A stretch of DNA of 64,000 nucleotides from Ignavibacteriales bacterium UBA1304 (GTDB taxonomy: Bacteria > Bacteroidota > Ignavibacteria > Ignavibacteriales > Ignavibacteriaceae), in NCBI GenBank assembly GCA_002307295.1, contig DBTY01000039.1, positions 62,001-126,000 of the forward strand, given 5' to 3'. The notes under the pieces are model-generated. The model did no database searches. It was not told the origin of the DNA and saw only the letters and a list, made by a program, of their open reading frames with translations. How positions within the stretch are numbered: the first letter of the stretch is position 1; each line of letters begins with the position of its first letter. The translations under genes were made by a program, and so were the position numbers. This document shows, piece after piece, positions 46,297 to 55,807 of this stretch.

Positions 46297-47286
46297 CTAT
46301 TTGTAGGAATTCAATACTCTCATGTAATTAGCTCTTTCGAACTCGGCTGGATTTGCAACCGAATGGCAGTTCATACTTCCAATCATCTGTTTAACAGATT
46401 CATATTCGTGAACTTCCATCCATTTTTCTAAATCAGCAAGAACTTCTGTAATATGCTTTACGCCATATTTAAGAAGGCTTGACATCATATGCGTTACCTT
46501 AGCTCCGGCCATAAGTAGTTTAAGAACGTCCTCAGCCGTTGTAATACCGCTTGAAGCGGCAATATCGGCTTTAACTATTCCGGAAAGAATAGCAGTCCAT
46601 CTTAAAGGAAGTCTCATAGCCATTGGCGTGCTTAACAGAATGGAAGGCTCTACTTCAAGTTTCTCCAGATTGATATCCGGCTGATAGAATCTGTTAAACA
46701 AAACTAAACCGTCCGCTCCAGCTTTATCTAACCTTGAGGCCAAATTTGCCAGGGCGCTGAAATAAGGGCTTAATTTCATTGTTACAGGAATTTTAACAGT
46801 CGATTTTACCGTAGTAAGAATATCAACATAAAGCTGCTCAATATCCGTTCCGTTTTTATTAGGATCGGTAGCAAGCTGATATATGTTTAATTCAAGAGCG
46901 TCTGCTCCTGCCTGTTCTATTTTCTTAGCATAGTCAATCCATCCGCCCTTGGTAATACCGTTAAGGCTGGCTATGACCGGTATGCTAACCGCTTCTTTAG
47001 CTTTTCTTATCTGTTCAAGATAACCTTCCGGTCCAACTTCATAATTGGCAGCTTCAGGAAAGTAAGTAAGAGCTTCGGCAAAACTATTAGTGTTTTCTGA
47101 AGTGTGATGATAAAGCTCTAACGACTCATGTATGATTTGTTCTTCAAACAATGAATACATTACGATTGCAGATGCGCCCGCGTCTTCAACCGATTTAATT
47201 GAATCTAAATGTTTAGATAAAGGTCCGGCTGAAGGGACTATAGGGTTTTTAAGTTTTAACCCTAAATACGTTGTTGATAAATCCAT
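46297..47286 (-). CDS. Dihydroorotate dehydrogenase-like flavoprotein
   Basis: A 329-residue flavin-dependent TIM-barrel protein of the DHOD superfamily. The N-terminus is [20 protein letters not shown] and the later [30 protein letters not shown] supplies the FMN and substrate loop. Proteins like this, usually annotated 'dihydroorotate dehydrogenase-like', commonly sit next to nifJ in Bacteroidota and related groups; that pairing is seen here, 39 bases downstream of nifJ in the same direction. So its role may be in ferredoxin-linked redox chemistry, not in pyrimidine synthesis. Catalytic Cys/Ser cannot be assigned with certainty. Ends 19 bases before the terminator. Confidence 0.85.
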   Translation of the reverse strand: [329 protein letters not shown]

Positions 47287-47325
47287 TTTAATTGCCTTAT
47301 TATTAAAAAATCAATTACAATTATC

Positions 47326-50300
47326 TTATTCCGTCTTTCCGGTTTTTTCCGGAGTCTGATTAGCCAGATCAGTATAAGTGTTCCAGCGTTTTGTTACGTC
47401 GTCCTGAGCTTCTACCATTAGTTTTTCGGCAATTTCAGGATTAGACTTTGTAAGCATTTTGTATCTTGTTTCCGCATAAGCGTATTCTCTAAAAGGAATT
47501 TTAGCCGCTTTAGATTCAAGCTTAAATGGATTTTTTCCTTCAAGAATCAATTCAGGATTATATCTGAATAATGGCCAGTGAGCCGATTCAACAGCGGCTT
47601 TCTGGTTAGCCATGCCTGTTCTCATATTGATTCCGTGAGCAATACAGTGGCTGTATGCAAGGATCAAAGAAGGACCGTCGTAAGCTTCAGCCTCAATAAA
47701 GGCTTTAACCGTTTGAGCGTCGTTAGCGCCCATTGCAACCTTAGCCACATAAATGTTGCCATAAGTCATTGCAATAAGTCCCATGTCTTTTTTGCCCATT
47801 GTTTTACCAGCGGCTGCAAACTTAGCTACTGCGGCTCTTGGAGTAGATTTTGACATCTGACCGCCCGTATTCGAGTAAACTTCGGTATCAAGCACCAATA
47901 TGTTAACGTTTTTGCCTGAAGCAAGTACATGATCCACGCCGCCGTAACCAATATCATAAGCCCATCCGTCGCCGCCCATAATCCAAACGGATTTTTTAAC
48001 GAGGTAATCGGCTACAGACAATAACTGTTTGATTTCGTCAGTCTGAGGTAGAGATTCTAATTTTTCTTTTAATATTCTAACTCTTTCTCTCTGTTCAAAT
48101 ATCTGTGGTTCAGTTTTTTGAACTGCGTTTACAAGAGCGTCAACTAAAGTTTCGCCAATCTGAGGAGCTAAACTCTTAACCAGATTTTGAGCGTATTCTT
48201 TATGCTTATCAATGGCTAATCTAAAACCAAATCCAAATTCAGCGTTGTCTTCAAAAAGAGAGTTTGACCATGCCGGACCTCTGCCTTCGTTATTCTTTGC
48301 CCATGGAGTCGTAGGTAGGTTGCCGCTATAAATAGAGGAGCAGCCTGTAGCGTTAGCAATTACGGCTCTATCGCCAAATAACTGGCTAAGCAATTTTACA
48401 TAAGGAGTTTCGCCGCAGCCTGAGCATGCGCCGGAGAACTCGAACAAAGGCTGTAAGAACTGAGAGTCTTTTACAGCGGAAGTGTTTAGCTTGGTTCTGT
48501 CAAATTCAGGCAGCTTTAAGAAGAAATCCCAATTAGCTTTTTCAGATTCGCGTAATGGAAGCTGTTCTGCCATGTTAATTGCTTTAAGTTTAGTTTCTGC
48601 TTTATTTTTTGCCGGGCAGACTTCGATGCAAAGACCGCAGCCTGTGCAATCTTCTGGAGCTACCTGGAGAGTATAAGCGATATTATCGCCAAATTCTTTA
48701 CTCTTAAATTTAGTAAACTTGAATGATTCAGGCGCGTCTTTTACAAGAGCTTCGTCATAAATTTTTGCTCTGATTGAAGCGTGAGGGCAAACCAAAGCGC
48801 ATTTGTTACACTGTATACAAACGGTAGAATCCCAAACAGGAATTTCAAGAGCGATGTTTCGTTTTTCCCATTGAGCCGTAGCCGTAGGATAAGTGCCGTC
48901 TATAGGCATAAGGCTTACTGGAACGCTGTCTCCTTCGCCCGCAATTAATTTCGCGGTTAACGTCTGAACAAATTCAGGCGCAAGAGGCGAAACAACTTCG
49001 GCTAATTTTAATTTGCTTGTTACTGTTTTAGGGACTTCAACTTCAAATAGATTTGCAAGAGAGTGATCTACTCCGGCGTTATTCATGGCTACGATTTTTT
49101 CGCCTTTTTTGCCGTATGTTTTATAGATTGTCTTTTTAATTGCGTCTATTGCCTGATCTGCCGGGATAATATTAGAAATTTTGAAGAAGCAGGTCTGCAT
49201 GATTGTATTGATACGTCCGCCCAGGTTACAATCAGCTGCAACTTTGTAAGCGTCAATTATATAGAACTTAATTTTTTTATCAATTATAGTCTGCTGTACG
49301 TGCGCAGGCAGCGAATCCCAAACTTCTTCTTTGGAATATAGCGTATTTAATAAGAATGTCGATCCTTCAAGAGCGTCTTTTAGGATGTCCATTTTCTCTA
49401 AAAATACCTGAACGTGGCAGGCGATAAAATTAGCTTTGTCAATAAGATAAGTAGATTTAATTTCTTTAGGTCCAAATCTTAAATGCGATACCGTAGTAGA
49501 GCCGGATTTCTTTGAATCGTAAACAAAATAACCCTGAGCGTAATTATCAGTGCCTTCGCCGATGATTTTAATAGAGTTTTTATTTGCGCCAACTGTTCCG
49601 TCTGAACCAAGACCATAAAATTTGCATTTAATTGTTTCAGGAGACTCAACCGAGAATGACGGGTCATATTCTAAGCTTGTATGAGTAACGTCGTCATTTA
49701 TGCCAATAGTAAAATGATTTTTTGGCTTGTCTTTTGAAAGCTCTTCGTAAATAGCCTTAATCATAGCGGGAGTAAACTCTTTAGAAGACAATCCATATCT
49801 GCCGCCAATAACTTTAGGCAGGTTAAACTGAAGTTCGCCGTTCATAAATGTTTCTGTAATAGCGCTTACAATATCAGTATAAAGAGGTTCGCCAATTGAA
49901 CCAGGTTCTTTTGTTCTGTCTAACACTGCTATTGATTTTACTGTTTTAGGGAGGGCTGAGATGAAGTTTTTAACTGAGAATGGTCTGTATAATCTTACTT
50001 TTAGGAGACCGACCTTTTCGCCTTTTCCGGCAAGGTAACTCACTGTCTCTTCAACTGCTTCGGCTCCGGAGCCCATTATTACTATGACTCTTTCAGCGTC
50101 TTTAGGACCGTAGTAATCAAACAAATGGTAACTTCTGCCTGTAAGTTTTGCAAATTTATCCATTTGTTTCTGTACTATATCCGGACATGCGTCATAAAAA
50201 GGATTAGAAGTCTCTCTGCCCTGGAAGTAAACGTCAGGGTTCTGAGCTGTTCCGCGTAAAACTGGAGCGTCAGGCGTTAAAGCTCTTTTTCTGTGAGCTA

Positions 50301-50901
50301 AAACAAGATCGTTATCAATCATAGCCTTCATATCGTCAATCGTAAGCTGTTCAATTTTCATAACTTCATGAGAAGATCTGAATCCGTCAAAAAAGTGGAT
50401 GAAAGGTATTCTACTTTCAAGAGTAGAGGCTTGGGCAATTAAGGATAGATCCATAATTTCCTGAACAGAATTAGAAGCCAATAAAGCAAAACCAGTTCCG
50501 CGTGTTGCCATAATATCGCTCTGGTCTCCAAAAATAGATAAGGCCTGAGCAGCTAAAGCTCTTGCAGTTACATAAAAAACAGTAGAAGTTAATTCTCCAG
50601 CAATTTTATACATATTGGGGATCATTAAAAGAAGCCCCTGTGAAGCCGTAAAGGTAGTCGTAAGAGCGCCAGTCTGTAATGAACCGTGAACGCTTCCGGC
50701 GGCGCCTCCTTCGCTCTGCAATTCGCTTACAGAAGGAACTTCGCCCCAAATATTTTTCTTTCCCTGTGCGGCCCAGGCGTCGCACCACTCTCCCATCGTT
50801 GACGACGGAGTAATTGGATATATTCCGCATACTTCGTTTACGTTATAGGCCACATAGGCTGCGGCTTCATTTCCGTCGATTGTTACTTTTTTTCTTTCCA
50901 T
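47326..50901 (-). CDS. nifJ: Pyruvate:ferredoxin (flavodoxin) oxidoreductase
   Basis: Oxidises pyruvate and CoA to acetyl-CoA, CO2 and two electrons for ferredoxin. From the ATG at 50901 (GGAAAGAATA just upstream) the protein has 1191 residues; a further ATG at 50913 adds four residues. Order: pyruvate-binding domain I (VTIDGNEAAAYVAYNVNEV), transketolase-like domain II, gamma domain (about 415-600), EKR, two 4Fe-4S clusters (CIQCNKCALVCP and CTGCGLCIEVCPAKN), then the thiamine-diphosphate domain with SGCGETPYVKLL, GGDGWAYDIGYGG and VLDTEVYSNTGGQMSKST. Length is standard for single-chain PFORs. It is the first gene of an operon with the DHOD-like protein and indicates anaerobic or microaerobic metabolism. 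Confidence 0.97.
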   Translation of the reverse strand: MERKKVTIDGNEAAAYVAYNVNEVCGIYPITPSSTMGEWCDAWAAQGKKNIWGEVPSVSELQSEGGAAGSVHGSLQTGALTTTFTASQGLLLMIPNMYKIAGELTSTVFYVTARALAAQALSIFGDQSDIMATRGTGFALLASNSVQEIMDLSLIAQASTLESRIPFIHFFDGFRSSHEVMKIEQLTIDDMKAMIDNDLVLAHRKRALTPDAPVLRGTAQNPDVYFQGRETSNPFYDACPDIVQKQMDKFAKLTGRSYHLFDYYGPKDAERVIVIMGSGAEAVEETVSYLAGKGEKVGLLKVRLYRPFSVKNFISALPKTVKSIAVLDRTKEPGSIGEPLYTDIVSAITETFMNGELQFNLPKVIGGRYGLSSKEFTPAMIKAIYEELSKDKPKNHFTIGINDDVTHTSLEYDPSFSVESPETIKCKFYGLGSDGTVGANKNSIKIIGEGTDNYAQGYFVYDSKKSGSTTVSHLRFGPKEIKSTYLIDKANFIACHVQVFLEKMDILKDALEGSTFLLNTLYSKEEVWDSLPAHVQQTIIDKKIKFYIIDAYKVAADCNLGGRINTIMQTCFFKISNIIPADQAIDAIKKTIYKTYGKKGEKIVAMNNAGVDHSLANLFEVEVPKTVTSKLKLAEVVSPLAPEFVQTLTAKLIAGEGDSVPVSLMPIDGTYPTATAQWEKRNIALEIPVWDSTVCIQCNKCALVCPHASIRAKIYDEALVKDAPESFKFTKFKSKEFGDNIAYTLQVAPEDCTGCGLCIEVCPAKNKAETKLKAINMAEQLPLRESEKANWDFFLKLPEFDRTKLNTSAVKDSQFLQPLFEFSGACSGCGETPYVKLLSQLFGDRAVIANATGCSSIYSGNLPTTPWAKNNEGRGPAWSNSLFEDNAEFGFGFRLAIDKHKEYAQNLVKSLAPQIGETLVDALVNAVQKTEPQIFEQRERVRILKEKLESLPQTDEIKQLLSVADYLVKKSVWIMGGDGWAYDIGYGGVDHVLASGKNVNILVLDTEVYSNTGGQMSKSTPRAAVAKFAAAGKTMGKKDMGLIAMTYGNIYVAKVAMGANDAQTVKAFIEAEAYDGPSLILAYSHCIAHGINMRTGMANQKAAVESAHWPLFRYNPELILEGKNPFKLESKAAKIPFREYAYAETRYKMLTKSNPEIAEKLMVEAQDDVTKRWNTYTDLANQTPEKTGKTE

Positions 50902-50913
50902 TATTCTTTCCAT

Positions 50914-51448
50914 TTATTAAAATATAAAGATTAGCCAATTTCTATTTGAAAATATCATACCATAGTAAAAATACGGATTTTTCTGTTAAAATGGTAATAG
51001 CCTTTGTTAAAAAATGAGAAAGATAATGCACATTATTTTAATTACTTCTGCAAATTTAGGGATTTGCCTTAATTATTAATGCAAAACCGATAATTAGGTC
51101 GCGCCGCTAAATTTTATAAGCGCCGCCGCTTTAAATAATTTTTACTGAAAAATTTGGCTGCTTTTAGGCAAAGTAATAAAAATGTAATATATCTTTATAT
51201 ATTTGCATAAATATAAGCGGTTTTTATCCTTCTTATCAGTATAGACGGCATCTTGTTAATAAATTAAGTTAAGGAGGTTAAATGAAAATTTTATTATTTT
51301 TCTATAGAGCAAAAAATAAACAATTATAAATCTTTGTCTTATTCCTCTTTATTTGCGCGCTTGTACATAAAGAATTATAGCTGTTTATTTATTGTTTCTG
51401 TTAAAATCACTATTGGCTGTATGCTGTTACTAAATTGGAGATGCGCTC
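50914..51448. other. Long intergenic region between divergent nifJ and the glycoside hydrolase gene
   Basis: 535 bases, strongly AT-rich. It must hold the nifJ promoter on the minus strand and that of the GHL10 gene on the plus strand. GGTCGCGCCGC near 51097-51107 and AAGCGCCGCCGC near 51118-51129 are the only GC-rich patches. A tiny open frame with a perfect ribosome site (51282-51329) is described separately. I see no tRNA or known riboswitch. Confidence 0.5.
51282..51329 (+). CDS. Possible 15-residue leader peptide or small protein
   Basis: ATG preceded by a perfect AAGGAGG (51271-51277) with a 4-base spacer, then MKILLFFYRAKNKQL and TAA. The ribosome site is the best in the whole region, yet the frame is only 15 codons. 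It lies 119 bases before the GHL10 gene. Chance is possible in AT-rich DNA, so confidence is low. Confidence 0.3.
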   Translation: MKILLFFYRAKNKQL

Positions 51449-52942
51449 ATGACTGAAATAAAAAAAATAAATCTGTTCCTATTGGTATTTTTGTTTGCGG
51501 CGGGTTTAATAAACGCGTCGGATAAAATACCTTCCGCCATGCGTGAAATGCGCGGCGTTTGGGTTGCAACTGTAGATAATATTGACTGGCCTTCTAAACC
51601 CGGACTTAGCGTTGACGAGCAAAAAAAAGAAGCTATTGCAATACTTGATAAAGTAAAGGCTCTGAATATGAACGCCGTTGTTTTGCAGGTTCGTCCGCAG
51701 GCTGACGCGTTGTATAAATCGGATTTGGAGCCATGGTCCTATTATTTAACAGGCGAACAGGGCAAAGCTCCGGAGCCTTTTTACGATCCGCTTGAATTCT
51801 GGATTGAAGAATCTCACGCGCGCGGTATAGAACTGCACGCATGGTTCAACCCTTACAGAGCCGGGCATCCTGCTATGAAAGGAGCTATCTCAGAAAAATC
51901 GGTAATTAAAGCAAAAGCAAAACTTGTCAGGCGGCTGGCGGATACTTCTTATTACTGGATGGATCCCGCTATGAAGGAAGTGCAGGATCATTCATACGCC
52001 GTTATAATGGACGTGGTAAAACGGTACGACGTTGACGGAATTCACTTTGACGATTATTTTTATCCTTATGCGGAATATAATAAAGGAAAAGACTTTCCTG
52101 ACGAAGAAACTTATAAAGCTTATAAAGCCGCAGGCGGTAAAAAAGAACGCGGAGACTGGCGGCGCGATGCGGTTAATAAATTTGTACAAAGAATTTATAA
52201 AGGCATAAAAAAACAAAAACCGTGGGTTAAGTTTGGAATAAGTCCGTTTGGAATTTACAGACCTGGATATCCGGCTAGCGTCGGCAGCACGTTCGACCAA
52301 TATTCCGAGCTTTATGCAGACGCAAAACTATGGCTGAATAAGGGCTGGGTCGATTATCTTACTCCGCAGATATACTGGACTATCGCAAAAGTTAAAACAA
52401 GCTTTCCAGTTTTGTTAGGCTGGTGGAATTCTGAAAATACAAAGAAGCGCAATATCTGGCCGGGCTTATATGCAAGCATAGACAAAACTCCAGCCGGAGC
52501 GCCTTCTGAAACAGTAAACCAGATAATGGTAACGCGCGGCATGGATCCAAAATCGCCGGGAACAGTTTCGTTTAGCATGAAGGCTTTTATGCGCGATTCA
52601 AGCGCTTTGGCTAAAGCCGTAAAAACAGGGCCTTTTACTACTCAGGCTCTTATCCCCGCTTCGCCGTGGCTTGAGCGTAAAGCGACGCTAAAAGCGCCTG
52701 TAATTAAATCCGAAAAGAAAGACAGCAGTCTGATTTTAAGCTGGAGCGAAACTGGTAAAAATAGTCCGTTTTTATATGTAATTTATACAAAAGACGGCGA
52801 TAAATGGACTTATGAAATATTGCCGGGAAAAGTTAATACAATAACTAAAAAAATTGCCGGGACAAAAATTACTCAGATAGCGATCACAACCGTTGATAAA
52901 TGCGGCGTTGAAAGCAAAAAGAAATTTTTTGCTATAGATTAA
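51449..52942 (+). CDS. Exported GHL10-type glycoside hydrolase (DUF187 family)
   Basis: A 497-residue exported protein. Signal segment about 1-24 (near GLINASDK). The catalytic barrel (about 27-345) is glycoside-hydrolase-like family GHL10: MREMRGVWVATVDNIDWPSK, VVLQVRPQADALYKS, HAWFNPYRAGHP, YDVDGIHFDDYFYPY, and LTPQIYWTI. The HFDDY motif holds likely catalytic acids. A fibronectin-III-like domain (about 405-495) ends the protein. The family is thought to cleave cell-wall or exopolysaccharide glycans; substrates are poorly known. Single gene; probably periplasmic or extracellular. ATG preceded by GGAGATGCGCTC. Confidence 0.88.
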   Translation: MTEIKKINLFLLVFLFAAGLINASDKIPSAMREMRGVWVATVDNIDWPSKPGLSVDEQKKEAIAILDKVKALNMNAVVLQVRPQADALYKSDLEPWSYYLTGEQGKAPEPFYDPLEFWIEESHARGIELHAWFNPYRAGHPAMKGAISEKSVIKAKAKLVRRLADTSYYWMDPAMKEVQDHSYAVIMDVVKRYDVDGIHFDDYFYPYAEYNKGKDFPDEETYKAYKAAGGKKERGDWRRDAVNKFVQRIYKGIKKQKPWVKFGISPFGIYRPGYPASVGSTFDQYSELYADAKLWLNKGWVDYLTPQIYWTIAKVKTSFPVLLGWWNSENTKKRNIWPGLYASIDKTPAGAPSETVNQIMVTRGMDPKSPGTVSFSMKAFMRDSSALAKAVKTGPFTTQALIPASPWLERKATLKAPVIKSEKKDSSLILSWSETGKNSPFLYVIYTKDGDKWTYEILPGKVNTITKKIAGTKITQIAITTVDKCGVESKKKFFAID

Positions 52943-53436
52943 CCTTAGCGTTAAAGCTTAATATTTAAAGCTAACCGAAGCGTATTAATGTTTATAAAAC
53001 GGCATTAAAATATACTTTGGTTAGTTTTTTTTTGACGTTAAATTCTTCCAGCGCACAATCCGGGGTTACCAAAAGAATCCGGAGGATTCAAATGTTTGTA
53101 ACAATTGTCGGAAAGAAAAACATACGACCCCGACCGGGGTCGTACAAAAACGTATTTAACTGAGCTATATACATGTTATCCCTTCGGGATTAAACCCAAT
53201 TTAGACGCAATAAAATATCCCTATTGCGCAATCCGGGTTTTAATATATTTGCCAAAAAAAACGGCTCAAGCTAGTGGAAAAATCCATTCTGGCATACCCG
53301 CAAAAGCTGGCAGCTTTATTTGTAGCGAGCCAGAGAATTTGTTTTTGGGGAAATGACAATTAATAACAGGGGGAAAATGCTCTCTTGCAATTCGCAGTAA
53401 ATGCGCACAAATTTGAATTAAAAAAAGGGAGATTAA
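52943..53436. repeat. Repeat-rich intergenic region with several hairpins
   Basis: Holds GAATCC/GGATTC (53074-53088), the perfect 10-base inverted repeat TACGACCCCG/CGGGGTCGTA around AC (53123-53144) and ATCCC/GGGAT (53178-53190). The dense hairpins and the phrase ending ...AACTGAGCTATA resemble extragenic repeat blocks that recur across Bacteroidota-type genomes, from memory. An open frame through the block (53105-53356) begins inside the repeat and is not credible. GGGAGATTAA near 53424 belongs to the next gene. Confidence 0.6.
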
Positions 53437-54495
53437 ATGATAAGCTTTTTGCCGCCTGCCGCAATATTAAAAAGTAAAAGAACTCTTTTATGTTTTGTCA
53501 TACTCTTATCGCTATGCAATAATCAAAAAATATTCTCTCAGCAGGAAAATTTCCTAAAGAGCTCTCTGTATAGTCCGTCTGACTCTAAGACTTTAATTTT
53601 GGGCGGATCTGTAATAGCAAACGATAATGAACCGCAGGACTTTAAAACAAATCCGGCGTCAATTTCTTTCGCAAAAAATATAATATTAACGTCCAATTAT
53701 ATAAGAATTGACAAGAATGAATATCTCTACAATGCCGGCGTTATACTCCCTACCGGCATAGGAAACTGGGGATTAAATTTCTCCAAATTTGACGGCGCTG
53801 ATTATTTCTATGACTGGATGTCGCTAGGCGATCTGGCAGAAATAAAAGGAACTACGGATAATACAATAACGCTGAGCTATGGGAATAATTTAATTGGTAA
53901 CCTGAATTTAGGAGCAAATATAAATTTTTTGCAAAGTAAAACTACAGATTTTTATAATAAAGAATTTAACGCTTCGCAAACGTCTTTCGATTTCGGATTA
54001 ATTTATTCGTTTCCAAAGCTGATTGATATAAAGGGATATAAGGATAAATTGAATTTTGGGATGGCGCTGCAAGGTATTGGGGGCAAGTTTAATTATCATA
54101 ATTATGAATATAATCTGCCCAAGTATTTAAAACTGGGATTTATGTACAGAGCCTCTATGCCGGATTTTGATAATTATGAACTTGTAAGTTTTACATTAAA
54201 CTGGTTATACAGAAATTATTTGAATTCCGACGCAACGCGCGGCGAAGCTTCACAAAAGGATTCTTGGTCTTTGGGTTTGGAAACATGCTTGTATGAGCAT
54301 GTGAATATATTAATAGGAAGCTCCGTTCTGCCATACAGTACGTCATATAGTGAAAAAGAAGATATAGTTTTCAGTTATGGCTTAGGGCTTATTATTAATA
54401 TAGAAAAAGTTAAGTTGTTGATAAACGCCGGTTATACTTCATCCGAGTATAATATCGGCGACGCTTATACTTTAGGGATAAATGTTTGTTATTAG
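53437..54495 (+). CDS. PorV/UPF0164-like outer-membrane beta-barrel protein
   Basis: A 352-residue exported protein. A long signal segment with Lys-Arg then a Leu-rich core lies at about 15-36 (near KIFSQQ). The rest alternates hydrophobic and polar residues in strands ending with aromatic positions, with typical FadL/PorV-like features: DFKTNPASISFAKN, GNWGLNFSKFDGADYF, ILPTGIGN, and glycine-rich turns. PorV-type proteins help type IX cargo reach the surface; a simple UPF0164-family barrel is equally possible. GGGAGATTAA precedes the ATG. It is followed 52 bases on by a lipoprotein gene in the same direction. Confidence 0.72.
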   Translation: MISFLPPAAILKSKRTLLCFVILLSLCNNQKIFSQQENFLKSSLYSPSDSKTLILGGSVIANDNEPQDFKTNPASISFAKNIILTSNYIRIDKNEYLYNAGVILPTGIGNWGLNFSKFDGADYFYDWMSLGDLAEIKGTTDNTITLSYGNNLIGNLNLGANINFLQSKTTDFYNKEFNASQTSFDFGLIYSFPKLIDIKGYKDKLNFGMALQGIGGKFNYHNYEYNLPKYLKLGFMYRASMPDFDNYELVSFTLNWLYRNYLNSDATRGEASQKDSWSLGLETCLYEHVNILIGSSVLPYSTSYSEKEDIVFSYGLGLIINIEKVKLLINAGYTSSEYNIGDAYTLGINVCY

Positions 54496-54547
54496 TTGTT
54501 GTATTTAAGCATTGGGTTTGGGTTTAATTATAATCAAACAGGATAAA

Positions 54548-55645
54548 ATGAAATTTTGTAAAAGCAGTTATTTTATAGCGCGACCTATTATTGCAGCAGT
54601 AATAATATTCGTTTCAATTTTTACTTCCGGCTGTCACAAAAGTAATCCTGTCGCTGTAACCACGGGAAATGATACTACAAGCCATGAGTATGCCTGGCAG
54701 GGATGGACGTTTGGCGAAAATAGCGGCAGTATTATTTATGATATAGCCGTAATAAATGAAAACGATATTTGGGCTGTAGGCCAAATATATATGAACGAAC
54801 CAACGGGACAAACGGAAAACATGTATAATGCCGCTCATTGGGATGGAGCGAAATGGGAATTAAAAAAAATATTAGTTAGAGACTATGGAAGTTTAACGGG
54901 ATATTTCCCTATTAAATCAGTATTTGCATTTTCAAGCAATAATATATGGTTTGCCAGCTATGCCGACCTTATCCAGTGGGATGGAAATTCATTTAGTTCT
55001 AAAGCTTTTTTTATGACGAGCATTCCATTTTATGGTCAGGTGAATAAAATGTGGGGAACAGATGAAAATAATGTTTATTGCGTTGGCGATAATGGGGCAA
55101 TTTTTCATTATACAGGCAAAACATGGCAGAAAATAGAAACCGGAACAAGTTATAAAATATATGATATTAAAGGGAGCGTCGATTCAAAAAATAATATAGA
55201 AATATATGCCGTAGCCGCAAAAATAGATTATCCCGTGGATAGAAAGATATTTAGTATAAGCGGCAACACAGCTGTAAATGTTTCAATTAGCGCTGCGCAG
55301 CGCGATTTAGTAGGGCTATGGTTCCAACCTAATACTAAGTGTTATGCGGTTGGCGATGGGATGTTTGTCGCTAATGGTATAAAATTAAACTCGCAATGGT
55401 CGTTTAACGAGGAAGAAATTAGTAATTATTATTTATATTCAGTAGACGGGCAGGCATTGAACGATATAACAGTTAGTGGATCATTTGGAGAATTGCAGCA
55501 TTATAATGGAAATAATTGGCGTAGTTACAGAGATTTAATCGGACTTTCAAACGGCGAATATTATTGCGTAAAAATAAAAAATAATATGATAATAGCCGCC
55601 GGATATAATAACAGTAAAGCCGTAATAGCTATAGGAAAAAGATAA
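54548..55645 (+). CDS. Propeller-like lipoprotein of unknown function
   Basis: A 365-residue lipoprotein from the ATG at 54548, chosen for the AGGA site eight bases upstream; a TTG at 54512 would add 12 residues. The lipobox FTSGC places the lipidated Cys near 30. After it come repeats of the form NDIWAVGQIYM, NNIWFASYADLIQWDGNSF, NNVYCVGDNGAIFHYTGKTW and CYAVGDGMF, typical beta-propeller blades in secreted proteins of this lineage. No catalytic residues are visible; ligand unknown. Probably co-transcribed with the barrel protein. Confidence 0.75.
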   Translation: MKFCKSSYFIARPIIAAVIIFVSIFTSGCHKSNPVAVTTGNDTTSHEYAWQGWTFGENSGSIIYDIAVINENDIWAVGQIYMNEPTGQTENMYNAAHWDGAKWELKKILVRDYGSLTGYFPIKSVFAFSSNNIWFASYADLIQWDGNSFSSKAFFMTSIPFYGQVNKMWGTDENNVYCVGDNGAIFHYTGKTWQKIETGTSYKIYDIKGSVDSKNNIEIYAVAAKIDYPVDRKIFSISGNTAVNVSISAAQRDLVGLWFQPNTKCYAVGDGMFVANGIKLNSQWSFNEEEISNYYLYSVDGQALNDITVSGSFGELQHYNGNNWRSYRDLIGLSNGEYYCVKIKNNMIIAAGYNNSKAVIAIGKR

Positions 55646-55807
55646 AATGAGAGTTGCAAAGGCGCTCTTTGGAAAATATAAGAAGCTATAGGGTGAAAAA
55701 TTATCCTGAATTTGATTTAAAAAAGCGTTATAATCCAGATGAATAAAATTTGTTTAATGTAAATAGAAACTGCAATAATCTTATATTTATAGCGAAAGCG
55801 ATTATGT

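Noticed and set aside
53105..53356. 83-codon plus-strand frame
   Set aside because: It begins within the hairpin block and has no ribosome site or domain.
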